Program-made: the position numbers and the translations under genes | In this document: positions 21,750 to 28,792 of the stretch, one piece after another | Position numbering within the stretch: position 1 is the stretch's first letter | Layout: each line of letters opens with the position of its first letter | Assembly: GCA_002067555.1 (NCBI GenBank) | Contig: MVQQ01000246.1 | Coordinates: 1 to 29,278, forward strand | DNA from: Syntrophorhabdus sp. PtaB.Bin184 | Lineage (GTDB): Bacteria > Desulfobacterota > Syntrophorhabdia > Syntrophorhabdales > Syntrophorhabdaceae | DNA: 29,278 nt | Direction of reading: 5' to 3' | The notes under the pieces: model-generated | The model's input: only the letters and a program-made list of their open reading frames with translations | Told to the model about the DNA's origin: nothing | Database searches by the model: none

Positions 21750-23570
21750 TCACTCCACCGTCACGCTTTTCGCGAGATTGCGGGGCTGGTCGACATCCAT
21801 GCCCAAAAGGTCCGCGATGTGATACGCGAGCAACTGGAGTGGCACCATGGAAAGGATCGGCTGCAGCTCGTAGACCGTTCGAGGCACAGCAATCACCTCC
21901 GTCGCCCTCGCCGCCATCTCGTGGGCCTCGTCGTCGCTGACGAGCAAGACGCTGCCTTTTCGTGCCAGCACCTCTTCCATGTTCCCGCAGGTCTTCTTGC
22001 AGGTCCTGTCCGACGGGGAGACACACACAACCGGCATGCCCTCGTCGATGAGCGCGATGGGTCCGTGCTTCATCTCGCCCGCCGCGTGCGCCTCGGCATG
22101 TATGTACGAGATCTCCTTGAGCTTGAGGGCCCCCTCGAGCGCCGTCGGAAAGTTGATGCCCCTTCCCAGGAAAAGGAAGTTCCTGAATGACATGTATCTT
22201 CCCGCCGCGGTTTGGATGCACCGCGCCCGATCGAGAACGCTCTGCACCTTCCGGGGGACCGACCGTATCTCCTGAAGACGTTCCCTGACATCCTGACAGT
22301 CGAGGATCCCCACCCTTCTTCCGATATAGAGCATGAGCAGGAACATGACGGCGATCTGCGTGGTGAAAGCTTTCGTGGAGGCGACCCCTATCTCCGGGCC
22401 GGCATGGGTGAAGACGACATTGTCGGCCTCCCGGGCCAGTGTGCTTCCGAGGACATTGCATATGGACAAGGTTGACGCGCCCCGCGACCTCGCCTCCCTC
22501 ATCGCCGCGATCGTGTCAGCCGTCTCGCCCGACTGGGACACGGCGATGAACAGGTCGCCGGGCGACACGATGGGATCTCTGTACCTGAACTCAGAGGCCA
22601 CATCCGTCTCGACAGGGATCCTCAGGTTCGTTTCTATCATGTGTTTGCCGATCATGCAGGCGTGATGGGACGTGCCGCATGCCACCATCCAGATCTTCCG
22701 CAATCCGGCGAGGTCCGGCAGCTCCACTCCCTCGAACTCCACCTCGCCCTCTTCCTCTCGCGCCCTCCCGAGAAGGGTGTCCGATATCGCACGGGGCTGC
22801 TCGAAGATCTCCTTCAGCATGAAATGGCGGTATCCGCCCTTTTCCGCCATTGCGGTGGCCCAGCGTACCTGCCGGACCTCCCGGACGACGTCCTCGCCGT
22901 CCACGTTGATAAGCCGCATGCTGCGGCCTTTGAATATGGCCATGTCGTTGTCTTCGAGAAAAACGAACCTGTCCGTCCTGTTGATGATGGCCGGTATATC
23001 ACTGGCGATGAAGTACTCCCCGTCGCCTATCCCCACGATGAGCGGGCTTTGATTCTTGGCGGCCACCAGGGTCCTTTCGGACTCCTTCAGGACGCCGATC
23101 GCCCAGGACCCTTTAAGCTCCTTGAGCGCGAGGCGGACGGAGTCCGTGAAATCTCTGCCCTTCTGCGCGTAGTCGGCTATGAGGTGGGGGATGACCTCCG
23201 TATCGGTATCGGACATGAAAACGTGGCCCGCCTTCTTGAGTCGCTCCTTCAGTTCGAGGTAGTTCTCGACGATCCCGTTGTGCACCACCACCACGTCGCC
23301 TGCCCTGTGGGGGTGGGCATTTCTCTCGGAAGGCACCCCGTGCGTCGCCCAGCGTGTGTGGGCAAGGCCGATGCTCCCCTTGAGGGCGGCACCGCTCACG
23401 ATCTTCCTGAGCTCTTCGACCTTTCCCTTTCTTCTCTCGATGTGGATGGCCCCCTCTCCCAAAAGGGCTATTCCGGCGGAATCATATCCTCTGTATTCAA
23501 GCCTGCTCAATGCGTCAATGAGTATCTCGCAGGCCTGCCGACCGCCTTCATATCCGACTATCCCGCACAT
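21750..23570 (-). CDS. glmS: Glutamine--fructose-6-phosphate aminotransferase (isomerising)
   Basis: This 606-residue enzyme makes glucosamine-6-phosphate from fructose-6-phosphate and glutamine, the entry step to UDP-GlcNAc. The start is the ATG at 23570, which places the catalytic Cys directly after Met (MCGIVGYEG) and follows GGAG; the frame is open further upstream but that would bury the Cys. The glutaminase domain shows GLAHTRWATHG and VVHNGIVENY. Two SIS isomerase domains follow (VACGTSHHACMIGKH; SQSGETADTIAAMREAR; LGRGINFPTALEGALKLKE). The C-terminus DQPRNLAKSVTVE is the standard ending. Its place just upstream of the activator and EPS genes suggests it feeds amino-sugar precursors to the polymer as well as to the cell wall. 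Confidence 0.97.
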   Translation of the reverse strand: MCGIVGYEGGRQACEILIDALSRLEYRGYDSAGIALLGEGAIHIERRKGKVEELRKIVSGAALKGSIGLAHTRWATHGVPSERNAHPHRAGDVVVVHNGIVENYLELKERLKKAGHVFMSDTDTEVIPHLIADYAQKGRDFTDSVRLALKELKGSWAIGVLKESERTLVAAKNQSPLIVGIGDGEYFIASDIPAIINRTDRFVFLEDNDMAIFKGRSMRLINVDGEDVVREVRQVRWATAMAEKGGYRHFMLKEIFEQPRAISDTLLGRAREEEGEVEFEGVELPDLAGLRKIWMVACGTSHHACMIGKHMIETNLRIPVETDVASEFRYRDPIVSPGDLFIAVSQSGETADTIAAMREARSRGASTLSICNVLGSTLAREADNVVFTHAGPEIGVASTKAFTTQIAVMFLLMLYIGRRVGILDCQDVRERLQEIRSVPRKVQSVLDRARCIQTAAGRYMSFRNFLFLGRGINFPTALEGALKLKEISYIHAEAHAAGEMKHGPIALIDEGMPVVCVSPSDRTCKKTCGNMEEVLARKGSVLLVSDDEAHEMAARATEVIAVPRTVYELQPILSMVPLQLLAYHIADLLGMDVDQPRNLAKSVTVE

Positions 23571-23796
23571 CGCTCCACCACCTCCACGTCCCTCGTTCGG
23601 CCCTTCCCCTTCAAGACGGGGCCGAACCTTCCGGCTCTCCTCGTCCCGCACCCCGCCCCTGACAGGAACGGGAAGAATGCCTACAAGTACGCTACAACGG
23701 ACATGGCGTCATGTATGTCGCTTCGGCGATAATAATCGTGTCGTACTTTCTCGGCCTGTCCGTCATCGTTTGTCACGACAAATGGCACACCAACGG
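23571..23796. other. glmS upstream region
   Basis: These 226 bases hold no gene on either strand. They contain a perfect 9-bp inverted repeat near the glmS start and a 6-bp-arm palindrome (TTTGTC-AC-GACAAA, 23769-23782), both listed or discussed separately. No convincing sigma-70 promoter was seen; TTGACC is present on the minus strand near 23790 but lacks a good -10 partner. Confidence 0.4.
23595..23627 (-). promoter_or_regulatory. Hairpin in the glmS leader
   Basis: GTTCGGCCC (23595-23603) and GGGCCGAAC (23619-23627) form a perfect 9-bp stem with a 15-base loop, ending about 25 bases upstream of the glmS ATG. No U tract follows, so it is not an intrinsic terminator. It may be an RNA leader structure or a protein-binding site. 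Confidence 0.45.
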
Positions 23797-24012
23797 TCAA
23801 TCCGCTCTCTTTGCCACCTTGCCCCGGGTCCTGACGCCAAGCAGCTTGCGGGCGCAGTCAGGACAGATGCCATGGGTCACCACGGCGAGCGGCATTTCCT
23901 TCGCATTCACCTCAGACCTTTCCCAGACGCCATCTCTCTTTCGCTCCCTGCCGCACCAGGCACAGAAACAGCGCGTTCGCCTCAAGTCCCTCACCCTTCT
24001 CTTGATCGCCAT
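23797..24012 (-). CDS. Small zinc-ribbon protein of the HGICPDC type
   Basis: This 71-residue basic protein carries two Cys pairs: CAWC (FCAWCGRERKRDGVWE) and CPDC (THGICPDCARKLL). The CxxCGRxRxxDGxW...HGICPxC pattern is the short zinc-binding module often found at the end of histidine kinases and response regulators; here it stands alone. GAGGGG precedes the ATG at 24012. Its role is unknown; by analogy it may act in signalling or nucleic-acid contact. It points toward glmS, 226 bp away. Confidence 0.65.
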   Translation of the reverse strand: MAIKRRVRDLRRTRCFCAWCGRERKRDGVWERSEVNAKEMPLAVVTHGICPDCARKLLGVRTRGKVAKRAD

Positions 24013-24352
24013 ATCATCCCCTCGCCCCCGTCTCTTCGTTCCCCTGGCCGCCCGCGTGCACAGGGCAATGCTTCCGCCCGGGTATCCACAATTTTAGGGG
24101 ATAGCCGGTGACGTGTCTGTCACCGAAGGAATGATTCTGATGTCCTGTTTTCGTAGACGGGGAAAGTGAATGTATGATGACAAGAAAGGTGGTTTCAGGT
24201 TTCAGGTTTCAGGTTTCATTAGAAAAACCGTGGAAGAGAACCGGCTGTCAACACAGTTACTAACTAGTGCGGCAAAAAACTTGTTGGAGCGAATGTTTTT
24301 TGTCTTTTTCCTGAAACGTGAAACCTGGGACCTGAAACGGTCTTTCCTGTCT
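24013..24352. other. Repeat-rich gap between recD2 and the zinc-ribbon gene
   Basis: No gene is supported here; a 63-codon plus-strand frame at 24170 consists mostly of the repeats. The region holds a perfect 7-bp stem (CGGTGAC-gtgtct-GTCACCG, 24106-24125) and an AT-rich centre (24220-24310). It also holds a possible minus-strand promoter (CAGACA-17-TAAAAT, with TAAAAT near 24091-24096) for the zinc-ribbon gene, which is a weak match. Confidence 0.4.
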
Positions 24353-24389
24353 TTAACCTGAGACCTGAGACCTGAGACCTGAGACCGTC
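24191..24389. repeat. Clusters of 7-base tandem repeats flanking and entering the recD2 stop
   Basis: The plus strand has four GGTTTCA units at 24191-24218. The opposite-orientation cluster follows at 24310-24344 (CCTGAAACGTGAAACCTGGG, then ACCTGAAACGGTCTTT), and then CTGTCTTTA (24347-24355) and four ACCTGAG units at 24356-24383. The first two clusters are inverted relative to each other, about 90 bp apart, and could pair. The last cluster lies inside the recD2 reading frame and encodes its final residues. The same unit family and the CTGTCTTTA edge recur at 6565-6638. Confidence 0.8.
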
Positions 24390-26599
24390 TTTGCCTCTCT
24401 CAGTCTCTCCGCGAGGAGCGTATATCTTCTGCGGGGCGTGTCGTTGCGGACCGCGATGGAAAGGGCCTTCCTCGTGCCGACGAGATAGACCAGTTTCCTG
24501 CCCCGCGTGATGGCCGTGTAGAGAAGGTTCCTTTGGAGAAGGAGGTAATGCTGCGTCAGGACAGGCATCACCACGGCGGGATACTCGCTTCCCTGGGATT
24601 TGTGGACGGAGATAGCGTAGGCCAGGATAAGCTCCTCCAGTTCGTTGAAATCGTAGGACACGACCTTCCCTTCGAAATCGACGCTAAGTTCCTGAACCTC
24701 CCTGTCCATGGCGATCACGGTCCCGATATCTCCATTGTACACGTCCTTCTCGTAATTGTTCCGCGTCTGGAGGACCTTGTCGCCGATCTTGAAGAACCTG
24801 CCCCCCCGGGAGATCCCGTCAGTGCGGCCGTTCAACACCTCCTGGAGCCGCGCGTTCATGTTCGACACGCCCACCACCCCGCGGTGCATGGGCGTGAGGA
24901 CCTGGATGTCCTTCACCGGGTGAAGACCGAAACGCGAAGGTATCACATCCCGGCAAAGACCGACGACATATTGCAGGACCTCATCGGGGTCCTCGATATC
25001 GACAAAGAAGAAATCACGGCCCTGTCCGGCGTGCTTTTCAAGAAACGGCATTTCACCGGCGTTTATGCGATGGGCGTTGACGATGATCATGCTCTTCGTC
25101 GATTGCCGGAATATCTCGCTCAGCCGCACACACCCCACGCACCCCGAGGAGATGATGTCCTTGAGAACGCTTCCGGGACCCACGGAGGGAAGCTGGTCCA
25201 CGTCACCGACGAGAACGAGGGTCGCCTGCGGGGGCACAGCCTTCAGAAGGTGATACATGAGGGGGGTGTCGACCATTGATGCCTCGTCGATGATGACGAG
25301 TCCCGCGTCGAGCGGGTTCGATTCGTTGCGCTTGAATCCCCCCTCGGACGGTGAACTCCCGGGACCGTACTCAAGGAGACGGTGTATGGTCCTCGCCTCG
25401 GCCCCGGTGGTCTCTGTCATCCTCTTGGCCGCCCTGCCCGTGGGGGCCGCAAGCAGCACTTTCTGCCCCGTCTTGCCGGCGATGGCTATGATGCCCTTTA
25501 TTATTGTCGTCTTTCCCGTTCCGGGACCTCCCGTTATAACAAGAACCTTTTGGTCCAGGGAAGCCCGGACCGCCTCGAGCTGTCGCGAGGAAAAAGAGAT
25601 CCCCTGGGTCCCTTCGACCCACTTCAAGGCTTCCTCGACATTGACAAGGCGCATCTGCCTGGGATGGGCGGCAAGCCTGGCAAGGAGCTCGGCCGTCCCC
25701 TTCTCCGAAACATGAAGCGGTGCGAGGTATACGATCCCGTCCCGGTATCCCGACGCCCCTCCGGAGAGCTGAGCCGGTTCGTCGAGAATCACCTTTCTCT
25801 GCGCCGCCAGACTTGAAAGGGCCTGAGGGATCTTCTCCCTGTCGACCTCGAGCACTTCGGCACACCTCTCTACGAGGAGATCGCGGGGAAAGAAAAGATG
25901 GCCTTCGCTCGCGAGCTGTCCCAACACGTAGAGGATCCCCGTTTCGATCCTCAGAGGCGCTTCCTTCCCGATGCCGAGCTTCGCGGCTATGCTGTCGGCG
26001 GTAAGAAAGCCTATCCCGAATATGTCGACCGCCAACCGGTACGGATTCTCGCTCACCACCCTCACCGCGTCCCCGCCATAGAAACGGTAGATCCTGGCGG
26101 CATAAGCGGGGCTTACCCCGTTGCCCTGGAGAAAGACCATGACATTGCGGACTTCTTTCTGCTCGTCCCAGGCCGCTTTGATCATATCGATACGCTTGTC
26201 GCCTATGCCGGGGACCTCGTGGAGCCTTTCCATATCCGCGTCGATGATGTCGAGGGTCGCTTCGCCGAACCGAGTCACTAGCCTCTTCGCCATGACCGGT
26301 CCTATTCCCTTGATCATACCAGAACCCAGATAGCGTTCGATACCCTTGACTGTTGCCGGCAGCAGCGTTTCATAGGAGGCTACCCTGAACTGTTCACCCC
26401 AGCGTGGGTGTACCCCCCAGTTGCCTTTTAACCTCAATATTTCGCCGGGAACGATAGAATACAGGGTGCCAACAATAGTAATCAGGGAATTTCTTCCCTC
26501 TATTTTAACTTTCGCTATGGTATAATGATTCTCTTCATTGTAATATGCAACACGTTCGACCTGCGCCTTGATTTCGCACTGCAGGGTATTCTCAGGCAT
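24353..26599 (-). CDS. recD2: RecD2-type ATP-dependent DNA helicase
   Basis: This 748-residue protein is of the RecD2/TraA type, a superfamily 1B 5'-3' DNA helicase found without RecBC. The N-terminal beta domain begins VERVAYYNEENHYTIAKVKI. Helix-hairpin-helix motifs follow at ~96-140 (MIKGIGPVMAKRLV, EVPGIGDKRID). The motor shows Walker A ITGGPGTGKTT (355-365), DEAS (438-441), GDVDQLPSVGPGSVLKD, and the late motif ISVHKSQGSEYPAVV. Length and order are normal. The last residues (TVSGLRSQVSG) are encoded by ACCTGAG-type tandem repeats, so the native C-terminus has probably been altered. The ATG at 26599 has no strong ribosome-binding site but matches the family start. Confidence 0.95.
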   Translation of the reverse strand: MPENTLQCEIKAQVERVAYYNEENHYTIAKVKIEGRNSLITIVGTLYSIVPGEILRLKGNWGVHPRWGEQFRVASYETLLPATVKGIERYLGSGMIKGIGPVMAKRLVTRFGEATLDIIDADMERLHEVPGIGDKRIDMIKAAWDEQKEVRNVMVFLQGNGVSPAYAARIYRFYGGDAVRVVSENPYRLAVDIFGIGFLTADSIAAKLGIGKEAPLRIETGILYVLGQLASEGHLFFPRDLLVERCAEVLEVDREKIPQALSSLAAQRKVILDEPAQLSGGASGYRDGIVYLAPLHVSEKGTAELLARLAAHPRQMRLVNVEEALKWVEGTQGISFSSRQLEAVRASLDQKVLVITGGPGTGKTTIIKGIIAIAGKTGQKVLLAAPTGRAAKRMTETTGAEARTIHRLLEYGPGSSPSEGGFKRNESNPLDAGLVIIDEASMVDTPLMYHLLKAVPPQATLVLVGDVDQLPSVGPGSVLKDIISSGCVGCVRLSEIFRQSTKSMIIVNAHRINAGEMPFLEKHAGQGRDFFFVDIEDPDEVLQYVVGLCRDVIPSRFGLHPVKDIQVLTPMHRGVVGVSNMNARLQEVLNGRTDGISRGGRFFKIGDKVLQTRNNYEKDVYNGDIGTVIAMDREVQELSVDFEGKVVSYDFNELEELILAYAISVHKSQGSEYPAVVMPVLTQHYLLLQRNLLYTAITRGRKLVYLVGTRKALSIAVRNDTPRRRYTLLAERLREAKTVSGLRSQVSG

Positions 26600-26724
26600 G
26601 GATTAATACTATCGGAAATCCGGCGATAATAAAAGTGAAAGATTGGCTCGCGGCGCGTTCCACCGTTGTTTGTACAATACTGAAGGTGGATAGGTAGTAG
26701 ATCTGACCGAGGGGATGGATTTTT
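26600..26724. promoter_or_regulatory. Divergent promoter region between recD2 and the LETM1-like gene
   Basis: This AT-richer 125-bp spacer separates divergent genes. On the minus strand TTTTATTAT and GATAGTATTAAT near 26604-26635 could serve as -10 sequences for recD2, without convincing -35 partners. Confidence 0.3.
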
Positions 26725-27054
26725 ATGTTGTGTTCGGTATACCGTGCAATACAATATCAACTCTCAAGAATGGTTAGGAACAATAAAGAGTTACTCCTCC
26801 ACGAAGCAGACAAGATCACCGGATTCATGCGGTTGCTTATGAAACCGAGGAACACCAAGGTAAAGTGGACGAAAGAGGAAAGAAGACTCCTGAAGACACA
26901 TCTCAGGCACCTGTCGTACTACGTGCCGGCCCTCGTGATATTCGTCATGCCCTTCGGGTCCCTGCTTATACCACTCCTCGCTGAGGTTCTCGACCGAAGA
27001 AAAGCTTTCCGTAAAACGGCACAGAACGGTTTCGACGCCGCAGACAGCGGCTAG
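26725..27054 (+). CDS. Small LETM1-like membrane protein
   Basis: The protein has 109 residues from the ATG at 26725, or 94 from the ATG at 26770. The recognisable core is KWTKEERRLLKTHLRHLSYYVPALVIF followed by MPFGSLLIPLLAEVLDRRK. This is the pattern of short bacterial proteins related to the LETM1 domain: a basic amphipathic helix, then one membrane helix ending in LDRR. The function in bacteria is unknown. GAGGGG lies ten bases before the first ATG, but a promoter-like sequence overlaps the first 15 codons, so the shorter form is equally possible. The IS21-type element begins 36 bp after the stop and does not break the gene. Confidence 0.65.
   Translation: MLCSVYRAIQYQLSRMVRNNKELLLHEADKITGFMRLLMKPRNTKVKWTKEERRLLKTHLRHLSYYVPALVIFVMPFGSLLIPLLAEVLDRRKAFRKTAQNGFDAADSG
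26728..26755 (+). promoter_or_regulatory. Possible sigma-70 promoter containing a palindrome
   Basis: TTGTGT (26728-26733) and TACAAT (26750-26755) are 16 bp apart on the plus strand. The spacer contains the 10-bp palindrome CGGTATACCG (26735-26744), a possible repressor site. If real, transcription would start near 26762 and the downstream gene would have to begin at the ATG at 26770. Confidence 0.4.
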
Positions 27055-27090
27055 AGATTCCAACGCTTTGTTGCGACCGTCGAGGACCAT

Positions 27091-27167
27091 GGTATATCCC
27101 CACTAAATGCCCATTAGGGCCAAGGTAATTCCCCACTTGGCGGGGCCAGGTTAATTCCCCACTTTTT
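27091..27167 (+). repeat. Terminal transposase-binding-type repeats of the IS21 element
   Basis: Three copies of a GGT(T)A(A/T)(A/T)TCCCCACT motif occur at 27091, 27124 and 27149. Between the second and third, GCCAAG and CTTGGC can form a 6-bp stem. They lie between the left tip and istA, as expected for IS21-family ends. Confidence 0.75.
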
Positions 27168-27237
27168 TGCCGGATGTCGGTGGACAAACCGATCGTGATC
27201 CTGCATTCCTTTTGCAACAACAGGGAATGGAGGAAGC

Positions 27238-28515
27238 ATGGCAAGGAGGGAAATACCGATGAACGAGGTTATGGAGACAATCTACCAGTGGCATGAAGGA
27301 AGGAAGATCAAGCAGATAAGCACATCGCTCGGCATCGACCGCAAGACGGTGCGCAAATATCTCGGGCTTTTGAACGAGTTAACAATAGGTCGCGGCGACC
27401 CTTTGCCCGACGAGCAAGAACTCATCGGGAGGGTCAGGGAGATCATGGCTGAGCGGGCTGCCACCTATCAGGCGCCGGGCATTGAACTTGTCGGTTGCTA
27501 CCGGGATGATATCGAGCGGTGGTTCGAGGACTCGAACATGACGGCCAAGCAGGTGTGGCGGCTTTTAAAAGAGAATTACCAGATTAACGTAGCGTATACG
27601 ACCGTCAAGCGGTACGTAAGAAAGGAGTTCCCCCGCACCTCTCCGCATGTGACCGTCCGCATAGAGACGCCTCCCGGCGACGAGGCTCAGGTCGACTTCG
27701 GATACGCCGGCTTCATGTACGACCCCGTGATGCAGAAAAAGCGCAAAGCATGGGCCTTCATCATGACCCTCTCCTATAGCCGCCACCGGTTCGTCCGCTT
27801 CGTCTTCAACCAGGACATCCCCTCCTGGCTTGACTGCCATGAACGCGCCTTTGCATGGTTTGGAGGAGTGCCTTCCCGGATAACGCTCGATAACTTAAAA
27901 TCCGGTGTTGTGAAGCCCGACATCTACGACCCTCTCGTCAACTACGCCTATGCCGATCTCGAGCGCCACTACGGCTTCGTGGCCGACCCGGCGAAAAAAG
28001 GAGATGCCGAGCAGAAGGGCAAGGTCGAAAGGGCCGTGGCGACCGTCAAGCAGCAGCTCCTTGCGGGAAGGACCTTTATCGATATCAACGACGCCAACGA
28101 GCGGGCACGCGTCTGGTTACGGGAAGAGGTCGGCCAGGAGGTCCACGGCACGACGAAGAGAAAACCCTATCCCGTCTTCCTTGCAGAGAAGAAACAACGT
28201 TTAAAGCTGCTTCCCTTAGTGCCGTTCGAGCGGCCTCTCTGGAAAAAATGCACCGTCCATCCCGACCACCATATCGTCTTCGACAAGTCCTACTATTCCC
28301 TGCCGACGCGATACATAGGCAAGAAGGTCTGGGTCAAGGGAACGTACAAAACGCTGGAGATCTTCCTCGACCATGAGCGAATAAAAATGCACCCCAGGGC
28401 GCCCCTGCCGGGGACCTTCATGACAGACCAGACGGACTACCCTCCCGAGAAACTCGCTTACCTCATGGCGACACCGACGTGGTGCAGAAAAAAAGGCCGC
28501 CGATTACGGCCCTAA
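27238..28515 (+). CDS. istA: IS21 transposase IstA, frameshifted
   Basis: The frame opens at an ATG with GGAGGAAGC upstream and stops after 425 residues. An N-terminal helix-turn-helix is visible (KIKQISTSLGIDRKTVRKYL). The DDE integrase core shows DEAQVDFGYAG (first D), ITLDNLKSGV (second D) and DAEQKGKVERAV (E). IstA proteins usually run to about 500 residues. Here the last nine residues (KKGRRLRP and the stop) are out of frame: at the A7 run 28488-28494 the true sequence shifts to the +1 frame and continues to 28792. The catalytic core is intact, but the C-terminal ~100 residues are separated. Confidence 0.9.
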   Translation: MARREIPMNEVMETIYQWHEGRKIKQISTSLGIDRKTVRKYLGLLNELTIGRGDPLPDEQELIGRVREIMAERAATYQAPGIELVGCYRDDIERWFEDSNMTAKQVWRLLKENYQINVAYTTVKRYVRKEFPRTSPHVTVRIETPPGDEAQVDFGYAGFMYDPVMQKKRKAWAFIMTLSYSRHRFVRFVFNQDIPSWLDCHERAFAWFGGVPSRITLDNLKSGVVKPDIYDPLVNYAYADLERHYGFVADPAKKGDAEQKGKVERAVATVKQQLLAGRTFIDINDANERARVWLREEVGQEVHGTTKRKPYPVFLAEKKQRLKLLPLVPFERPLWKKCTVHPDHHIVFDKSYYSLPTRYIGKKVWVKGTYKTLEIFLDHERIKMHPRAPLPGTFMTDQTDYPPEKLAYLMATPTWCRKKGRRLRP

Positions 28516-28792
28516 CACCGCTGCGCTCATGAACGCGATCCTCGAGGAGCATGCCATGCGGAATTTGAGGAAGGCCCAAGCAATACTCCGGCTCGCCGAG
28601 AAATACCCCGACATCATCGAGAAGGTGGCCGAACGAGCGCTGCTTTACGGCAACGTCCGGTATAAAAGCATCAAGACGATGCTGGAAAAAGAAGTGATCG
28701 GCAAACCTTCCGTCATTGCCGTCGCCCCTTTGTCGGAACTGGGGAAAAGCTTCCTCAGATCGCCTGATTCTTTTAAGGGGGTGGCGCCATGA
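28493..28792 (+). pseudogene. istA: C-terminal part of IstA in the +1 frame
   Basis: Read in the +1 frame from the A7 run, the sequence gives KAADYGPNTAALMNAILEEH and continues through a helical region (LRKAQAILRLAEKYPDIIEK, ALLYGNVRYKSIKTMLEKE) to a stop at 28790-28792. This is the normal IstA C-terminus. An internal ATG at 28529 opens the same frame, but separate translation is not implied. The shift needs one A fewer, or two more, to restore a ~517-residue protein. Mutation, sequencing error in the homopolymer, or slippage would all explain it. Confidence 0.8.

Noticed and set aside
23571..23700. glmS ribozyme
   Set aside because: The conserved ribozyme core was not recognised upstream of glmS, and this ribozyme is mainly found in Firmicutes; only a simple hairpin is seen.
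22641..23732. A 363-codon open frame on the plus strand
   Set aside because: It is antisense to glmS, whose identity is certain from catalytic motifs on the minus strand.
24170..24361. A 63-codon plus-strand frame
   Set aside because: Most of it is the AGGTTTC repeats read through; there is no ribosome-binding site and no family resemblance.
24191..24389. CRISPR array
   Set aside because: The units are 7 bases long, degenerate and contiguous, with no spacers; no cas genes are present.
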